DNA of 64,000 nt from Frigoribacterium sp. PhB116 (GTDB taxonomy: Bacteria > Actinomycetota > Actinomycetes > Actinomycetales > Microbacteriaceae). A program made the translations under genes and the position numbers. Every line of letters begins with the position of its first letter. The first letter of the stretch is position 1. The stretch is taken from positions 372,001-436,000 of the forward strand of contig NZ_SOBE01000002.1 of NCBI RefSeq assembly GCF_004364285.1, read 5' to 3'. Below the pieces are notes generated by a model, which saw only the letters and a program-made list of their open reading frames with translations, made no database searches and was not told the DNA's origin. This document shows positions 1 to 8,342 of this stretch, one piece after another.

Positions 1-686
1 ACGTCGAGGGCGTCGTCGAGCGACAGCAGGGCACCGGCCGCCACCTCGTCGTCGCGGACGCCGACGCGCAGCACCGCCGTCGACCGGCTCCAGGGCGAGG
101 TGGCGAGCTGGTCGGCGATCCGGCGCGCGACGGCCAGGCGGGCGGACCGGTCGCCGTCGATCCCGAGGACGCCGTGCAGCGCGTGCAGCCCGACGAGCAC
201 ACGGCCCTCGGCGGACGACCCGAGCGCGACGACCGTCGCGAGGCCCTCGGGGCGCCGCGCCGGCAGCGCCTCGAGCTGCACGAGCTCGACGGGGGCCGAC
301 CAGCGGCGGCCGTCGCGGCTCGTGCTCCACGGGGCGGGCGGCGCGACGGTGGGCGTGACGAGGTCGACGTCGATCCGCTCGGAGCCGACCACGACGCGGG
401 CGAGCCCGGGGAACACCACGTGCTCGCGCTCGCACGACGCGAGCAGCACGCGCAGCGCGCGGTCGGCGGCCCAGGTCGCCGAGGGGTCGCCGCGCACGTC
501 GTCGGCCCAGGCGACGGCCTCGACCTTGACGACCCGGCGCGACGCGACCCAGACCGGGATCGTGAACGCGAGCACCGCGACCGTGAGCAGCACCGCGACC
601 GTGAGGGCCAGGTCGCCGAACGGCTCGAGCATCGGGGGCAGGTCGACCGCGAGGGCCGTGGGCGTCACCGCGCCGACGACCGTCAC
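1..686 (-). CDS. Membrane protein of the WXG100/type VII locus, C-terminus outside the window
   Basis: Minus-strand frame open from a GTG at 686-684 to the window edge (about 228 codons seen). The GTG overlaps the TGA of the upstream gene by 4 nt (GTGA), which implies translational coupling. One hydrophobic segment (about residues 24-45) follows a short N-terminus; the rest is soluble and rich in Ala, Val and Arg. I do not recognise the family. Its place as the last visible gene of an operon that begins with two WXG100-like proteins suggests an accessory or membrane component of type VII secretion, but that is inference only. The motif encoding the upstream gene's last residues (Glu-Glu-Ala-Arg) is one copy of the dispersed GGAGGCGCGG word. 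Confidence 0.6.
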   Translation of the reverse strand, partial: MTVVGAVTPTALAVDLPPMLEPFGDLALTVAVLLTVAVLAFTIPVWVASRRVVKVEAVAWADDVRGDPSATWAADRALRVLLASCEREHVVFPGLARVVVGSERIDVDLVTPTVAPPAPWSTSRDGRRWSAPVELVQLEALPARRPEGLATVVALGSSAEGRVLVGLHALHGVLGIDGDRSARLAVARRIADQLATSPWSRSTAVLRVGVRDDEVAAGALLSLDDALD

Positions 687-1372
687 CGCGCCTCCTCGGC
701 GGCCGCGACGGCGAGCTCGACCGCGGTCGGGTCCTCGCCCGGCACGTCGGTCCAGCGGAACGTGGTCATGATCGAGTCGAACAGCTCGACGAGGGCGTCG
801 GCGAGGCGCTCGCTCGGCTCGTCGCCGTAGACGGCCGACCAGGTCAGCACGACCCACCTCCCCGGCCGGTGCGGCACCGAGATCATGTAGACGACGCGTC
901 TCGACCAGGTGCGCTCCCACGAGCCCTCGGCCTGGTCGGAGGCGATCGTGACGACCGTCCGGGCGGCCGCGGCGCCGTCGACGTCGCGGAGGCCGTCGAG
1001 CTGTCCGGCGTCGCTCAGCAGGTCGGCGACGATGCGCACCGGCTCGGTCTCGGACTCGTCGTCGACCTCGGCCTCGCTGAGGCTGACGGGCAGGGCGAAC
1101 CCGTCGATCGACGCGGGCAGGTAGACGGCGTTCGCGCCGGCCCGCCCCGCCTCCTCGACCGCGTCCGTCAGACGGCGACGCAGCTGGCGTCGCAGCGGCT
1201 CCGCGCTGTCGCGGGGCAGGTCGTCGGGCAGCGCCTCGCGCACGATCCGGTCGACCTCGCGCGCGAGCTGGGCGGTCTGCTCGGCACGTGCCGGCAGCCG
1301 GGCCCAGCCGACGGGCAGGGCCAGGGCGAAGGAGGCGGCGGGCGCCGCCGTGGGGGAGGTCGCGGTGGTCAT
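683..1372 (-). CDS. Unknown 229-aa protein of the WXG100 operon
   Basis: I do not recognise this protein. It is soluble, with no signal peptide or membrane segment. The N-terminal part reads as a strand plus a Trp-Ala-Arg-Leu-Pro turn, then a long amphipathic helix (about residues 30-75), then alternating strands that include a Trp-rich stretch near residues 165-185. Start chosen at the ATG (1372-1370), which overlaps the stop of the upstream gene as ATGA. It shares a 'strand, Trp, hydrophobic, Pro-Pro/Leu-Pro' opening with the next gene upstream, so the two may be distant paralogues. An operonic partner or chaperone of the secreted proteins is possible; no motif proves it. Confidence 0.65.
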   Translation of the reverse strand: MTTATSPTAAPAASFALALPVGWARLPARAEQTAQLAREVDRIVREALPDDLPRDSAEPLRRQLRRRLTDAVEEAGRAGANAVYLPASIDGFALPVSLSEAEVDDESETEPVRIVADLLSDAGQLDGLRDVDGAAAARTVVTIASDQAEGSWERTWSRRVVYMISVPHRPGRWVVLTWSAVYGDEPSERLADALVELFDSIMTTFRWTDVPGEDPTAVELAVAAAEEAR

Positions 1373-1983
1373 CGGCTCGTCTCCTGCAGGTCGTCGGCCC
1401 GGTCGACGAGGCGTACTCGTCCGGCCAGCTCGACGACGGCCGGCGTCTGGAGCGGCACGAGCCCGAGGTCGGTGCTGCGCCACGTGGTGGTCACGTCGAG
1501 GCCGTCTCGTCGCGCGGCGGCGGTGACGGTGACCCAGACGCGGCCCTCGAGGTCGAGGTCGAAGCGGGTCACGACGACGCCGGGGCCGACGTCGTCGGGC
1601 AGCTCGTCGATCAGGGGCGCCTCGAGCGGGGAGCCGCCCCGGGCGCGGCCGAGCTCGAGCAGGTCGGGGGCGTCGTCGCCGGTCAGGCCCGCGTCGACGA
1701 TCACGGGCAGGGGCCAGGCGCCCGGCACCGAGAAGCCGGCGGCGAGGCGGGAGGTCTCGCCCAGCGTGGCCGCCATCGCGAGCAGGCCGTCGAGCGCACC
1801 GTCGACGTCGAGCACGGGGGGCGTGACGCCGCCGGTGCGGTCCACCTCGTCCGAGAACGCGAAGAGGGCCGCGGCCGCCTCCCGCCAAGGGCCGGACGCC
1901 ATGTCGGCGGGCGGCACGATCAGCCAGGCAGGCGGGTCGACGTCGACGACGACCGTCGGGCGGGCCGGGGCCTCACCGGTCAC
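1369..1983 (-). CDS. Unknown 204-aa protein of the WXG100 operon
   Basis: Not recognised. Predicted soluble alpha/beta protein, acidic, without membrane segments. It starts with GTG (1983-1981) inside the TGA of the effector-like gene and ends inside the ATG of the next gene, so it is translationally coupled on both sides. Residues 10-22 (a hydrophobic strand, then Pro-Pro-Ala-Trp) resemble the opening of the downstream 229-aa protein. Its position directly behind the large secreted-protein candidate would suit a dedicated chaperone or immunity protein, but no conserved motif supports either. Confidence 0.65.
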   Translation of the reverse strand: MTGEAPARPTVVVDVDPPAWLIVPPADMASGPWREAAAALFAFSDEVDRTGGVTPPVLDVDGALDGLLAMAATLGETSRLAAGFSVPGAWPLPVIVDAGLTGDDAPDLLELGRARGGSPLEAPLIDELPDDVGPGVVVTRFDLDLEGRVWVTVTAAARRDGLDVTTTWRSTDLGLVPLQTPAVVELAGRVRLVDRADDLQETSR

Positions 1984-3458
1984 AGCTTCTCCGCCTCGGC
2001 CTCGGCGACGGAGGGCGTGCCGCCGGGGAAGTTCGCCTTCGCGTCCTCCCAGCCCGTCCAGCGGGCGAGGTCCTCACCGAGGCCGGTGGGGTTCGCGCCG
2101 AGGCTGAAAGCGGTGCTGCCCCAGCCGAACACCTTCGAGCCGCCCGTGAAGTAGACGAGCTCCTGGACGCGCATCGAGGTGAGGCTGATGCCGCTGGCCT
2201 TGGCCTTGGTCGCGATGTCAGCCAGGCCCTTGAGCCCGTCGACCCCGATCAGCTTGTCGAGCGACCAGCCCTTCTCGCCGAACTGGTCCATGATCGCCTT
2301 CTTGTCGAACTTCAGGATGTCCCCGGTCCGGCCGACGTTCCACCAGTTCGGCTTGACCTCCCCGAGGTCGGCGGCCTTGAACTGCTTGACCGCCGAGGCC
2401 TGGATCTCCTTCATCCGCACCGGGAGGTCCTTGAGGCGCGTCACCGTCGCCTCGACCGTGGCGCGGCCGGCCAGGAGGTCGTCGAAGATCTGCTTGCGCT
2501 TGACCGCCTGGTTGGCGGTGAACGCCATGGCCGCGTGGGCGTTCTTGGTGATCTTCGCCGTGTGGGCGGCGCCCCCGGCGATCATCGTGCCCTTGGTGAC
2601 GTTCGTCGCCTTGGTGATCAGCGCACCTGCTCCGAGCGACAGGATGCCGATGCCGGCCATCAGCACCGTGACCCACGACGCGTCGCCCATGGCCGCCTGC
2701 GCGATGGTCGCGGCGAACGCCACGCCGGCGGTCACAGCCGCCATCAGGCTGACGAAGCCGAGCCCCGGGATGATGATCGCGATGATGGCCAGGGCGATCC
2801 CGATCCACGTGAGGATCTTGATGAGGATCGCGAGGAACTTCTTGAAGAAGGCGCGGATCTTGTCGCCGAGCGTGTCGTGCAGCCCGTCCTTCCAGGCGCC
2901 CCTGATGGTCGAGGAGGCGGCGTGCCCGGCCGCGTCGAGGTCGGCCTGGGCACGGCGGAGGTGCGCGATCGCGGCGGCGGAGGCGCCCTGGGCCGAGTCG
3001 AGCGCGGCGTCCTTGGCGCGGCCGGCCCCCTCCTCCTCGCTGGTGAGCGGCGGGGCGTCCTTCGGTCGGTCCTCGCGGGGGTCGGCCATCCCGGTGGCCT
3101 GCGACATCGAGTCGCGGGCGGCCACCGCCTCCTGCAGGGCCGAGGCCGACTCGGCCAGGCCGTGCTCGAGCTGGGGCAGGTACGACCGCAGCGCGTCACG
3201 GACGGCGTCGTAGCGTCCGGACATCTGCTCGAGCGAGGCGCCGACGGCCTTGCTCTTCTCGCGCACCTTGTCGGCGCCCTGGCCCTTGAAGTGCGTCTCG
3301 TCGCCCTCGCCGATGCGCTTGAGGACGTCGGCCTGCTCGTGGATGGTGCGGGCCATGTCGTCGTAGAAGGCCGCGAGCACCTTCACCTGGTCGACGTCGG
3401 CGGACATCGGGTCGCCGTTCTCGTGCAGCAGCGACCACTCGCCGGGACGCGCGCCCAT
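1980..3458 (-). CDS. Putative type VII secretion effector: helical N-terminal domain, hydrophobic core, unknown C-terminus
   Basis: 492 residues. Residues about 20-135 form a heptad-rich helical region (Asp-Asp-Met-Ala-Arg-Thr-Ile-His..., several Tyr and Leu positions) like the long helical hairpins at the N-terminus of WXG/LXG/PPE-type secreted proteins. Residues 135-190 are an Ala-rich helix. Residues 203-290 hold two or three strongly hydrophobic segments. Residues 300-492 are an unrecognised soluble domain. The start ATG (3458) overlaps the stop of the WXG100-like gene by 1 nt (TGATG). Architecture and context (two WXG100 proteins upstream) support a substrate that enters or crosses a membrane. 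No nuclease, ADP-ribosyltransferase or NADase motif is visible, so toxicity is speculation. The start could alternatively lie at the Met near residue 18. Confidence 0.6.
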   Translation of the reverse strand: MGARPGEWSLLHENGDPMSADVDQVKVLAAFYDDMARTIHEQADVLKRIGEGDETHFKGQGADKVREKSKAVGASLEQMSGRYDAVRDALRSYLPQLEHGLAESASALQEAVAARDSMSQATGMADPREDRPKDAPPLTSEEEGAGRAKDAALDSAQGASAAAIAHLRRAQADLDAAGHAASSTIRGAWKDGLHDTLGDKIRAFFKKFLAILIKILTWIGIALAIIAIIIPGLGFVSLMAAVTAGVAFAATIAQAAMGDASWVTVLMAGIGILSLGAGALITKATNVTKGTMIAGGAAHTAKITKNAHAAMAFTANQAVKRKQIFDDLLAGRATVEATVTRLKDLPVRMKEIQASAVKQFKAADLGEVKPNWWNVGRTGDILKFDKKAIMDQFGEKGWSLDKLIGVDGLKGLADIATKAKASGISLTSMRVQELVYFTGGSKVFGWGSTAFSLGANPTGLGEDLARWTGWEDAKANFPGGTPSVAEAEAEKL

Positions 3459-3748
3459 CAGACGGTCTCCGTGCTGATGCTCTTCGCCATCTCGCCGTCG
3501 GCCTCGTCCCAGGTCTCGCTCATCTCGACGAGCTTGTCGTGCAGCTTCGAGACGTCGTCCTTGATCTTGGTGCGGTGGATCTTCCAGTCGCCGCTGAAGG
3601 CGCCCATCGCCTTGTTCAGGTCCTTCTGGCCGAAGATGTCGTGGTTCTCGTCCCGGCCCGACATCTGGTTCCCCAGTTCGTCGCGCACGCGGGAGAGGGA
3701 GTCGATCGAGGTGCGGAGGGCTTCTCCGTCGACGATGAGGTCAGGCAT
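3458..3748 (-). CDS. WXG100-like small secreted protein
   Basis: 96 residues, all helical, no signal peptide or Cys. The centre carries a helix-turn-helix with Ser-Gly-Asp-Trp, where the usual W-x-G turn of ESAT-6/CFP-10 proteins would be; the Trp is present but the Gly lies before it. The C-terminal helix is amphipathic and ends in a disordered tail. Size, fold pattern and adjacency to a second WXG100 gene support a type VII (ESX-like) secretion substrate or dimer partner. No Shine-Dalgarno is obvious before the ATG at 3748. Translation of the effector candidate restarts at its stop codon. Confidence 0.65.
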   Translation of the reverse strand: MPDLIVDGEALRTSIDSLSRVRDELGNQMSGRDENHDIFGQKDLNKAMGAFSGDWKIHRTKIKDDVSKLHDKLVEMSETWDEADGEMAKSISTETV

Positions 3749-3856
3749 GGGGCGTCCGTTCGTGGGGCAGGCCGAAGGAGGTGGGGCGGTGGAGGTGGGG
3801 GCGAGGGGGAACGCCGCGGTCCCGCCCCGCGACGGGGGCGGGACCGCGGCGACGCG

Positions 3857-4150
3857 CTACTTGAGCGCCTTGGCCAGCTCGGAGTCCGTCTGCTCGAGCG
3901 CCTCGGCGGCGCTGTTGAGGTACGAGCTCATGCCCTCGAGGCCCTGGATGGTCTTCGTGGCGCCGTCGTTGAACTCCTGGTACGAGGTGCCGAAGGCGAC
4001 CGACGACTGGTCGGTGACGTAGCCGCCGCTGATCAGGCTGTCGACCTGCGCCTTGAGCTCGCGGAGCTTCGACTCGATGTCGGCCTCGCCGTTGGTCAGG
4101 CGGGTGGCCGCGTCGCGCATGTCGCCGTAGGTGACGTTCAAGTTGGGCAT
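3857..4150 (-). CDS. WXG100 family type VII secretion protein
   Basis: 97 residues, two long helices around a Val-Thr-Asp-Gln-Ser-Ser-Val turn, which replaces the textbook W-x-G. The turn-to-second-helix spacing and the Met/Leu/Tyr heptads match the actinobacterial WXG100 subgroup that has lost the Trp. It is the first gene of the minus-strand operon. A GAGGAG Shine-Dalgarno lies 5-6 nt before the ATG, and a TAGCTT -10 candidate lies about 90 nt upstream next to an 18-bp palindrome. Function: small helical dimer exported by a type VII machine. The core secretion genes (EccC ATPase, mycosin) are not in the window and would be expected to the left. Confidence 0.8.
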   Translation of the reverse strand: MPNLNVTYGDMRDAATRLTNGEADIESKLRELKAQVDSLISGGYVTDQSSVAFGTSYQEFNDGATKTIQGLEGMSSYLNSAAEALEQTDSELAKALK

Positions 4151-4462
4151 GGTGCTCCTCGGGGTCGTCTTCCGTGTGGTCGCCCGGGCCGCGTCGGCCG
4201 GGCGTGATCGGTGGCCCGCCGCCGCGGCGAGCCGAGATCGAAGCTAGGGGCCGACGACCCCCGATCGGGGGTCGGTCACGCAGTGTTAATCTCGACGACC
4301 GAACGACCTGGTGCGTCGTCGAGGCCCGTACCCACGGGCATCGCGCGCGTGACCGGCGTTTATTGCGCGGTGCGCACGAAGTTGCACAGAATTGTGCAGG
4401 TGGCGCAGTTCACCCCGCCGTTCACCCGCATCGGGGTACGTCCGAGTGCGCGATCCGACGGG
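4151..4462. other. 312-bp intergenic region with two operator-like palindromes
   Basis: No credible gene. It holds an 18-bp perfect palindrome (4256-4273, GACCCCCGAT plus its complement) just upstream of a minus-strand TAGCTT (4246-4241), a possible -10 for the WXG100 operon. The palindrome would overlap the -35 region. A second inverted repeat, TGCACA-N4-TGTGCA, lies at 4383-4398. Bases around 4280-4300 and 4360-4400 are locally AT-richer than their surroundings. The mshD 3' end lies at 4463, and no strong terminator hairpin is evident there. Confidence 0.5.
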
Positions 4463-5293
4463 TCAGCGCGAGAGCGTGTACTGCACGTCGACGGCATGGT
4501 CGACGAACCCGCGTGCCGCGTAGAGCCGCAGCGCGGCGGCGTTGTCGCCCTCGACGTAGAGGGCAGCGGTGTCGACGCCCCTGTCGAGGAGGCGGGCGAG
4601 GCCGGCGTCGACCACCGCGCCTCCCAGGTGCTCGCCCTGGTGCTCGGGGCTGACGGCGACGGCGTAGAACTCGCCCGGCTGGTCGGCCTCGAGCTTGAGC
4701 CAACACGAGGCGAGCAGCTCGTCGCCCCGCCACAGCAGCAGCAGGTCGCCGGCGTCGAACCAGTCGTCGGCCTTGCGGGCGTCGAGGTCGGCCTGGGTCA
4801 GCGAGCCCTGCTCGGGGTGGTCGGCGAACGCGCGGGCGTTGAGGTCGAGCCAGGCCTCATCGTCGACGCCGGGCCGGAAGGCGGCGATGCGGTCGCCGTC
4901 ACGGAGGCGCGGCGTGCGTCCCTCGACCGGCGCGCGCTGCTGGAGCAGGCGCCGCGTCTCGACGAGCCCGAGCTGCGCGGCGAGGGCGCGGGCGCCGGGG
5001 TGGTCGCCGTGAGCCCAGAAGGCGAGCGGGCCGGTCGTCTCGCCGACGACGCGGCGGGCGAGCGCCGAGCCGAGCCCGCGTCGCCGGTGGTCGGGGTGCA
5101 CCACGAGCTCGACCTCGCCGGGTCGGAGCACCGCGGCCGCGTGCTCGTCGCCGAGCAGCCCCGCCTCACCCGTGCGGACCTCGACGAGCGCCTGGTCGTT
5201 CACCGGCGGGCTGCCGTCGGCGACCTGGGCCGCCCGCGCCAGCGCCTCGAGGCCCACGGCGTCGAGCTCGGCCGGATCGAGCTCGGAGGTCAT
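4463..5293 (-). CDS. mshD: Mycothiol synthase (acetyl-CoA:Cys-GlcN-Ins acetyltransferase)
   Basis: 276 residues. MshD performs the last step of mycothiol biosynthesis, acetylating the cysteinyl amine of Cys-GlcN-Ins with acetyl-CoA in the cytosol. Two GNAT domains are visible: the first (about residues 30-135) carries a His-Arg-Arg-Arg-Gly-Leu-Gly acetyl-CoA loop, and the second (about 145-276) has the typical C-terminal Tyr-x2-Arg-Gly-Phe ending and the Glu-Gly-Asn-x-Ala-Ala-Leu-Arg-Leu-Tyr motif. Length fits the family (about 290-310 aa, here slightly short). The ATG at 5293 overlaps the glnR stop as ATGA, so both are co-translated. The glnR-mshD pair is a known actinobacterial arrangement. 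Confidence 0.93.
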   Translation of the reverse strand: MTSELDPAELDAVGLEALARAAQVADGSPPVNDQALVEVRTGEAGLLGDEHAAAVLRPGEVELVVHPDHRRRGLGSALARRVVGETTGPLAFWAHGDHPGARALAAQLGLVETRRLLQQRAPVEGRTPRLRDGDRIAAFRPGVDDEAWLDLNARAFADHPEQGSLTQADLDARKADDWFDAGDLLLLWRGDELLASCWLKLEADQPGEFYAVAVSPEHQGEHLGGAVVDAGLARLLDRGVDTAALYVEGDNAAALRLYAARGFVDHAVDVQYTLSR

Positions 5294-5970
5294 CGGACGA
5301 CCGCGCCCGGCTCGTCGTCGTACACGTTGAAGCGGTAGCCCACGTTGCGCACCGTGCCGATCAGCGACTCGAGGTCGCCGAGCTTCGCGCGGAGGCGACG
5401 TACGTGGACGTCGACCGTGCGCGTGCCGCCGAAGTAGTCGTAGCCCCACACCTCGCTCAGCAGCTGCTCGCGCGTGAAGACGCGGGAGGGGTGCGTGGCG
5501 AAGAAGCGGAGCAGCTCGAACTCCTTGAAGGTGAGGTCGAGCGGCCGGCCGTGGACCTTGGCCGAGTAGCTGGCCTCGTCGATGACCACGCCGGACGCGT
5601 GGATCTTCGAGCCCGTCTGCGACTGCGCGAGGCGCCCGACCACGAGGCGGATCCGGGCGTCGACCTCGGCCGGGCCCGCGGTCTCGAGGACGACGTCGTC
5701 GGCGCCCCACTCGTGGTTCACGGCCGTGAGGCCGCCCTCGGTCAGCACCAGCACGAGCGGCACGGTGACGCCGGTCGTGCGGAGGATCTTGCAGAGCGAC
5801 TTGGCGCTGGCCAGGTCGACGCGGGCGTCGACGAAGATCAGGTCGCTCGACGGGGCGTTGACGAGCTGCGCGGGCTCGGCCGGGATCTGCCGCGTACGGT
5901 GGCTCAGCAGGGCGAGCGCGGGGAGCACGTCGGAGGAGCCGGCAGAGGTCAGGACCAACAGCTGTGCCAC
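5290..5970 (-). CDS. glnR: Orphan OmpR-type nitrogen regulator GlnR
   Basis: 226 residues from a GTG at 5970, preceded by GGAGGT with 4-nt spacing. Receiver-like N-terminal domain (1-115) with a single conserved Asp at 48 (Phe-Val-Asp-Ala-Arg) but no normal acidic pocket, as expected for orphan GlnR, which acts without a kinase. The C-terminal winged helix (about 130-220) has the Leu-Thr-Phe-Lys-Glu-Phe-Glu-Leu and [14 protein letters not shown] segments nearly identical to Streptomyces and mycobacterial GlnR. It controls nitrogen assimilation genes (glnA, amtB). A candidate promoter (TTGAC, 16 nt, TACATT) lies just upstream within 5971-6010. Confidence 0.92.
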   Translation of the reverse strand: MAQLLVLTSAGSSDVLPALALLSHRTRQIPAEPAQLVNAPSSDLIFVDARVDLASAKSLCKILRTTGVTVPLVLVLTEGGLTAVNHEWGADDVVLETAGPAEVDARIRLVVGRLAQSQTGSKIHASGVVIDEASYSAKVHGRPLDLTFKEFELLRFFATHPSRVFTREQLLSEVWGYDYFGGTRTVDVHVRRLRAKLGDLESLIGTVRNVGYRFNVYDDEPGAVVR

Positions 5971-6089
5971 ACGGACCTCCAGTGAATGTACTGTCGAACA
6001 GCCTAGGTCAAGGGCGACGACCGCCCGGACCACCCCGACCACCCCGATGCTAGAGCAGGGCGGCAGGTCACGAACGAGGGACGACCCCA

Positions 6090-6383
6090 GTGAGCACAGC
6101 ACCCGACAGCACCGCGAGCCGCCTCGCGCGCCTCAAGCCGGTGACCATCGTCCCCGTCTGGCTCTTCGCCCTCGTGGCCGGCGTCGTCATCGCGGCCACC
6201 ACCACCGGCGACGAGCACTACACGTGGCTGTCGCTCGCCCTGGGCGGCTCGATCCTCCTCACGTTCGTCCTGCAGCTCGCGACGAGCGAGAAGGACGGGC
6301 TGGTCTCGCGCACGATGCTGGCGCTGTGCGGCAGCCTCGTGCTCCTGGCGCTCACCACGGGGATCGTCGCGCTGCTGCGCTGA
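6090..6383 (+). CDS. Small membrane protein, three predicted helices
   Basis: 97 residues: a short polar N-terminus, then hydrophobic segments at about 21-37, 46-63 and 76-96, the last running to the C-terminus. The GTG start (6090) has GAGGGA 9 nt upstream. Diverges from glnR across about 120 bp. No enzymatic motif; not recognised. It may sit in the same transcription direction as the following small membrane protein, but a separate promoter lies between them. Confidence 0.7.
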   Translation: MSTAPDSTASRLARLKPVTIVPVWLFALVAGVVIAATTTGDEHYTWLSLALGGSILLTFVLQLATSEKDGLVSRTMLALCGSLVLLALTTGIVALLR

Positions 6384-6448
6384 CCGCAGGTCGTTCGACG
6401 CTGCGGGCACCGCGCCTCCTCTGCCTGTCCATCTCGTCGCCCCCCGGG

Positions 6449-6460
6449 TAGGCTCGGGGC
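6449..6460 (+). promoter_or_regulatory. Leaderless -10 (TAGGCT) of the 38-aa membrane protein
   Basis: TAGGCT (6449-6454), then exactly 6 nt to the ATG. This spacing puts the transcription start at or next to the start codon. Confidence 0.6.
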
Positions 6461-6577
6461 ATGGATTCCTTGCTCGCCCTCGAGATCTTCTACATCGGGC
6501 TCCTCGGCCTCGCGTCGCTCGCCATCGCGTTCGTCTCCGTCGTCGTGCTGGTCAAGCTGTTCAAGGGACAGCGCTAG
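6461..6577 (+). CDS. 38-aa single-pass membrane microprotein
   Basis: ATG-to-TAG frame of 39 codons. A single hydrophobic helix (about residues 7-31) is followed by a basic tail (Lys-Leu-Phe-Lys-Gly-Gln-Arg), a typical N-out/C-in stop-transfer. The strongest support is the -10 hexamer with 6-nt spacing seen at many real starts in this window. The stop is 4 nt before the GTG of the nitrobindin gene, so the two are likely one transcript. Function unknown. Confidence 0.65.
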   Translation: MDSLLALEIFYIGLLGLASLAIAFVSVVVLVKLFKGQR

Positions 6578-6581
6578 ACCC

Positions 6582-7217
6582 GTGATCGACATCCCCACCG
6601 ACCTGCCGGCCGAGCTCGTCCCGCTGTCGTGGCTGATCGGCGTCTGGGAGGGCACCGGCGTCGTCGACTACAAGATCGGCGACGGCGACCCCGACGCTCC
6701 CGTCGACGGCAAGCCGCCCGCCGTGCGCCGCACGCACGAGTTCGGACAGCGCGTCAGCTTCAGCCACGACGGCGCTCCGTGGCTCAACTACAGCTCGTTC
6801 TCGTGGGAGCTCGACGACGAGCGCACTCCGCTGGCGAGCGAGACCGGCTTCTGGCGCCTCGAGCGGCCGGCCGAGGTCGGCGACCGTGGCCCCGGCATGC
6901 TGCCCGGCCAGGGCGTCGCGCCGTACTCGACCGCGCAGACCGTCGAGATCCTCCGCCGACCCGACGACGGGTTCGGCCTCGAGGTCCAGCTCGTGCACCC
7001 GACCGGCGTCAACGAGCTCTACCTCGGCCGCGTGAAGGGCCCGCGCATCGACCTGTCGACCGACGCGGTGCTCCGGTCGAGCAACGCGAAAGAGTACTCG
7101 GCGGCAACCCGCATGTACGGCCTCGTCGAGAACGACCTGCTCTGGGCCTGGGACGTCGCGGCCCTCGGCCAGGAACTGCGCACGCACGCGTCGGGTCGGC
7201 TGGCCCGCGTTGGCTGA
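6582..7217 (+). CDS. Nitrobindin family heme-binding protein (peroxynitrite isomerase-like, FABP fold)
   Basis: 211 residues, GTG start. Gly-Val-Trp-Glu-Gly-Thr-Gly at about 20-26 is the nitrobindin GxWxGxG signature that lines the heme pocket. The C-terminal His in His-Ala-Ser-Gly-Arg-Leu-Ala is the likely proximal heme ligand. Family members are ten-stranded beta barrels that bind ferric heme b and scavenge peroxynitrite or NO. The C-terminal 8 bp overlap the TTG start of ygfZ. Length and motif order match actinobacterial members (about 165-230 aa). Confidence 0.88.
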   Translation: MIDIPTDLPAELVPLSWLIGVWEGTGVVDYKIGDGDPDAPVDGKPPAVRRTHEFGQRVSFSHDGAPWLNYSSFSWELDDERTPLASETGFWRLERPAEVGDRGPGMLPGQGVAPYSTAQTVEILRRPDDGFGLEVQLVHPTGVNELYLGRVKGPRIDLSTDAVLRSSNAKEYSAATRMYGLVENDLLWAWDVAALGQELRTHASGRLARVG

Positions 7218-8337
7218 CGCCGACCAGGTCCCCGCCGTCGTCTCGCCGTTCTCCGGCCGCGACGGCTTCGTCGACGACGGCACCGGCGTCGCGGCGCACT
7301 ACGGCACCCCGGTCGCCGAGCAGCGCGCCCTGGCCGCCGGCACCGCGATCGTCGACCTCTCGAGCCGCGGAGTCCTGACGGTCACCGGCCCCGACCGGCT
7401 CACGTGGCTGCACTCGCTCACGAGCCAGAGCCTCACCGGCCTCGCCCCCGGCGACTCGACCGAGACCCTCCTGCTCGACGCCAACGGTCGCCTCGAGCAC
7501 GCGGCGCGGGTCGTCGACGACGGCGAGACGACCTGGCTGCTCGTCGACCTCCCCGAGGCGGAGCCCCTGCGCGCCTGGCTCGACCGGATGCGCTTCATGC
7601 TCCGCGTCGAGGTGGCCGACCGCACCGCGGACGTCGCGACGATCGGCTCGCTCGGCGAGGTCGCGCTGCCGGTCCCCGTGCTCGCCCCCGCCGGCGTCCC
7701 GGTCGTCTGGGTCGACCCGTGGTCCGAGGTCGCCGTCGGCGGCCACTCGTACGCCGACGCCGAGGCCCACCCCGGTCGCGAGTGGACGGCCCGCGAGACG
7801 CTCGTCGCGCGCTCCGACCTCGACGCGCTCGCCGCCTCCTCGCTGCCCGCCGCGGGCACGCTCGCGCTCGAGGCCCTGCGCATCGAGGCCTGGCGCCCGC
7901 GCCTCACGACCGAGGTCGACGAGCGGAGCATCCCGCACGAGCTCGACTGGATGCGCAGCGCCGTGCACCTCGCCAAGGGCTGCTACCGCGGCCAGGAGAC
8001 GGTCGCCAAGGTGCACAACATCGGGCACCCGCCGCGGCGCCTCGTGATGCTGCACCTCGACGGCAGCGACTCCGTGCTGCCCGCGCACGGCGACCCGGTC
8101 GTGCTCGCCGCCGACACGACCCGTGAGGTCGGCCACGTCACCTCCTCCGCCGTGCACCACGAGCTCGGCCCGATCGCCCTCGCGCTGGTCAAGCGCACCA
8201 CCGACGAGGCCGCGCCGCTCGCGGTCCTCTCCTCCGACATCGTCGTCGCCGCCTCCCCGCAGACGATCGTGCCGGCCTCCGCGGGCGCCTCAGCCGGGGT
8301 GCCCCGGCTGCCGCGCCTGGGGGCCGTCCGCCGCTAG
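7210..8337 (+). CDS. ygfZ: YgfZ/GcvT-like folate-binding Fe-S cluster assembly factor
   Basis: 375 residues; TTG start 7210 overlapping the nitrobindin stop. It has the GcvT-like fold with the diagnostic Lys-Gly-Cys-Tyr-Arg-Gly-Gln-Glu motif at about residues 256-263, whose Cys is essential in YgfZ. YgfZ uses tetrahydrofolate to help repair or assemble Fe-S clusters in enzymes such as MiaB. The distance from the N-terminal GcvT core to the motif is normal. The next gene starts 5 nt after the stop, so nitrobindin-ygfZ-FUSC looks like one operon. Confidence 0.92.
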   Translation: MADADQVPAVVSPFSGRDGFVDDGTGVAAHYGTPVAEQRALAAGTAIVDLSSRGVLTVTGPDRLTWLHSLTSQSLTGLAPGDSTETLLLDANGRLEHAARVVDDGETTWLLVDLPEAEPLRAWLDRMRFMLRVEVADRTADVATIGSLGEVALPVPVLAPAGVPVVWVDPWSEVAVGGHSYADAEAHPGREWTARETLVARSDLDALAASSLPAAGTLALEALRIEAWRPRLTTEVDERSIPHELDWMRSAVHLAKGCYRGQETVAKVHNIGHPPRRLVMLHLDGSDSVLPAHGDPVVLAADTTREVGHVTSSAVHHELGPIALALVKRTTDEAAPLAVLSSDIVVAASPQTIVPASAGASAGVPRLPRLGAVRR

Positions 8338-8342
8338 CCGTC

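Noticed and set aside
1980-4150. A toxin-immunity module in the WXG100 operon
   Set aside because: No toxin catalytic motif and no recognisable immunity fold; called an effector candidate only.
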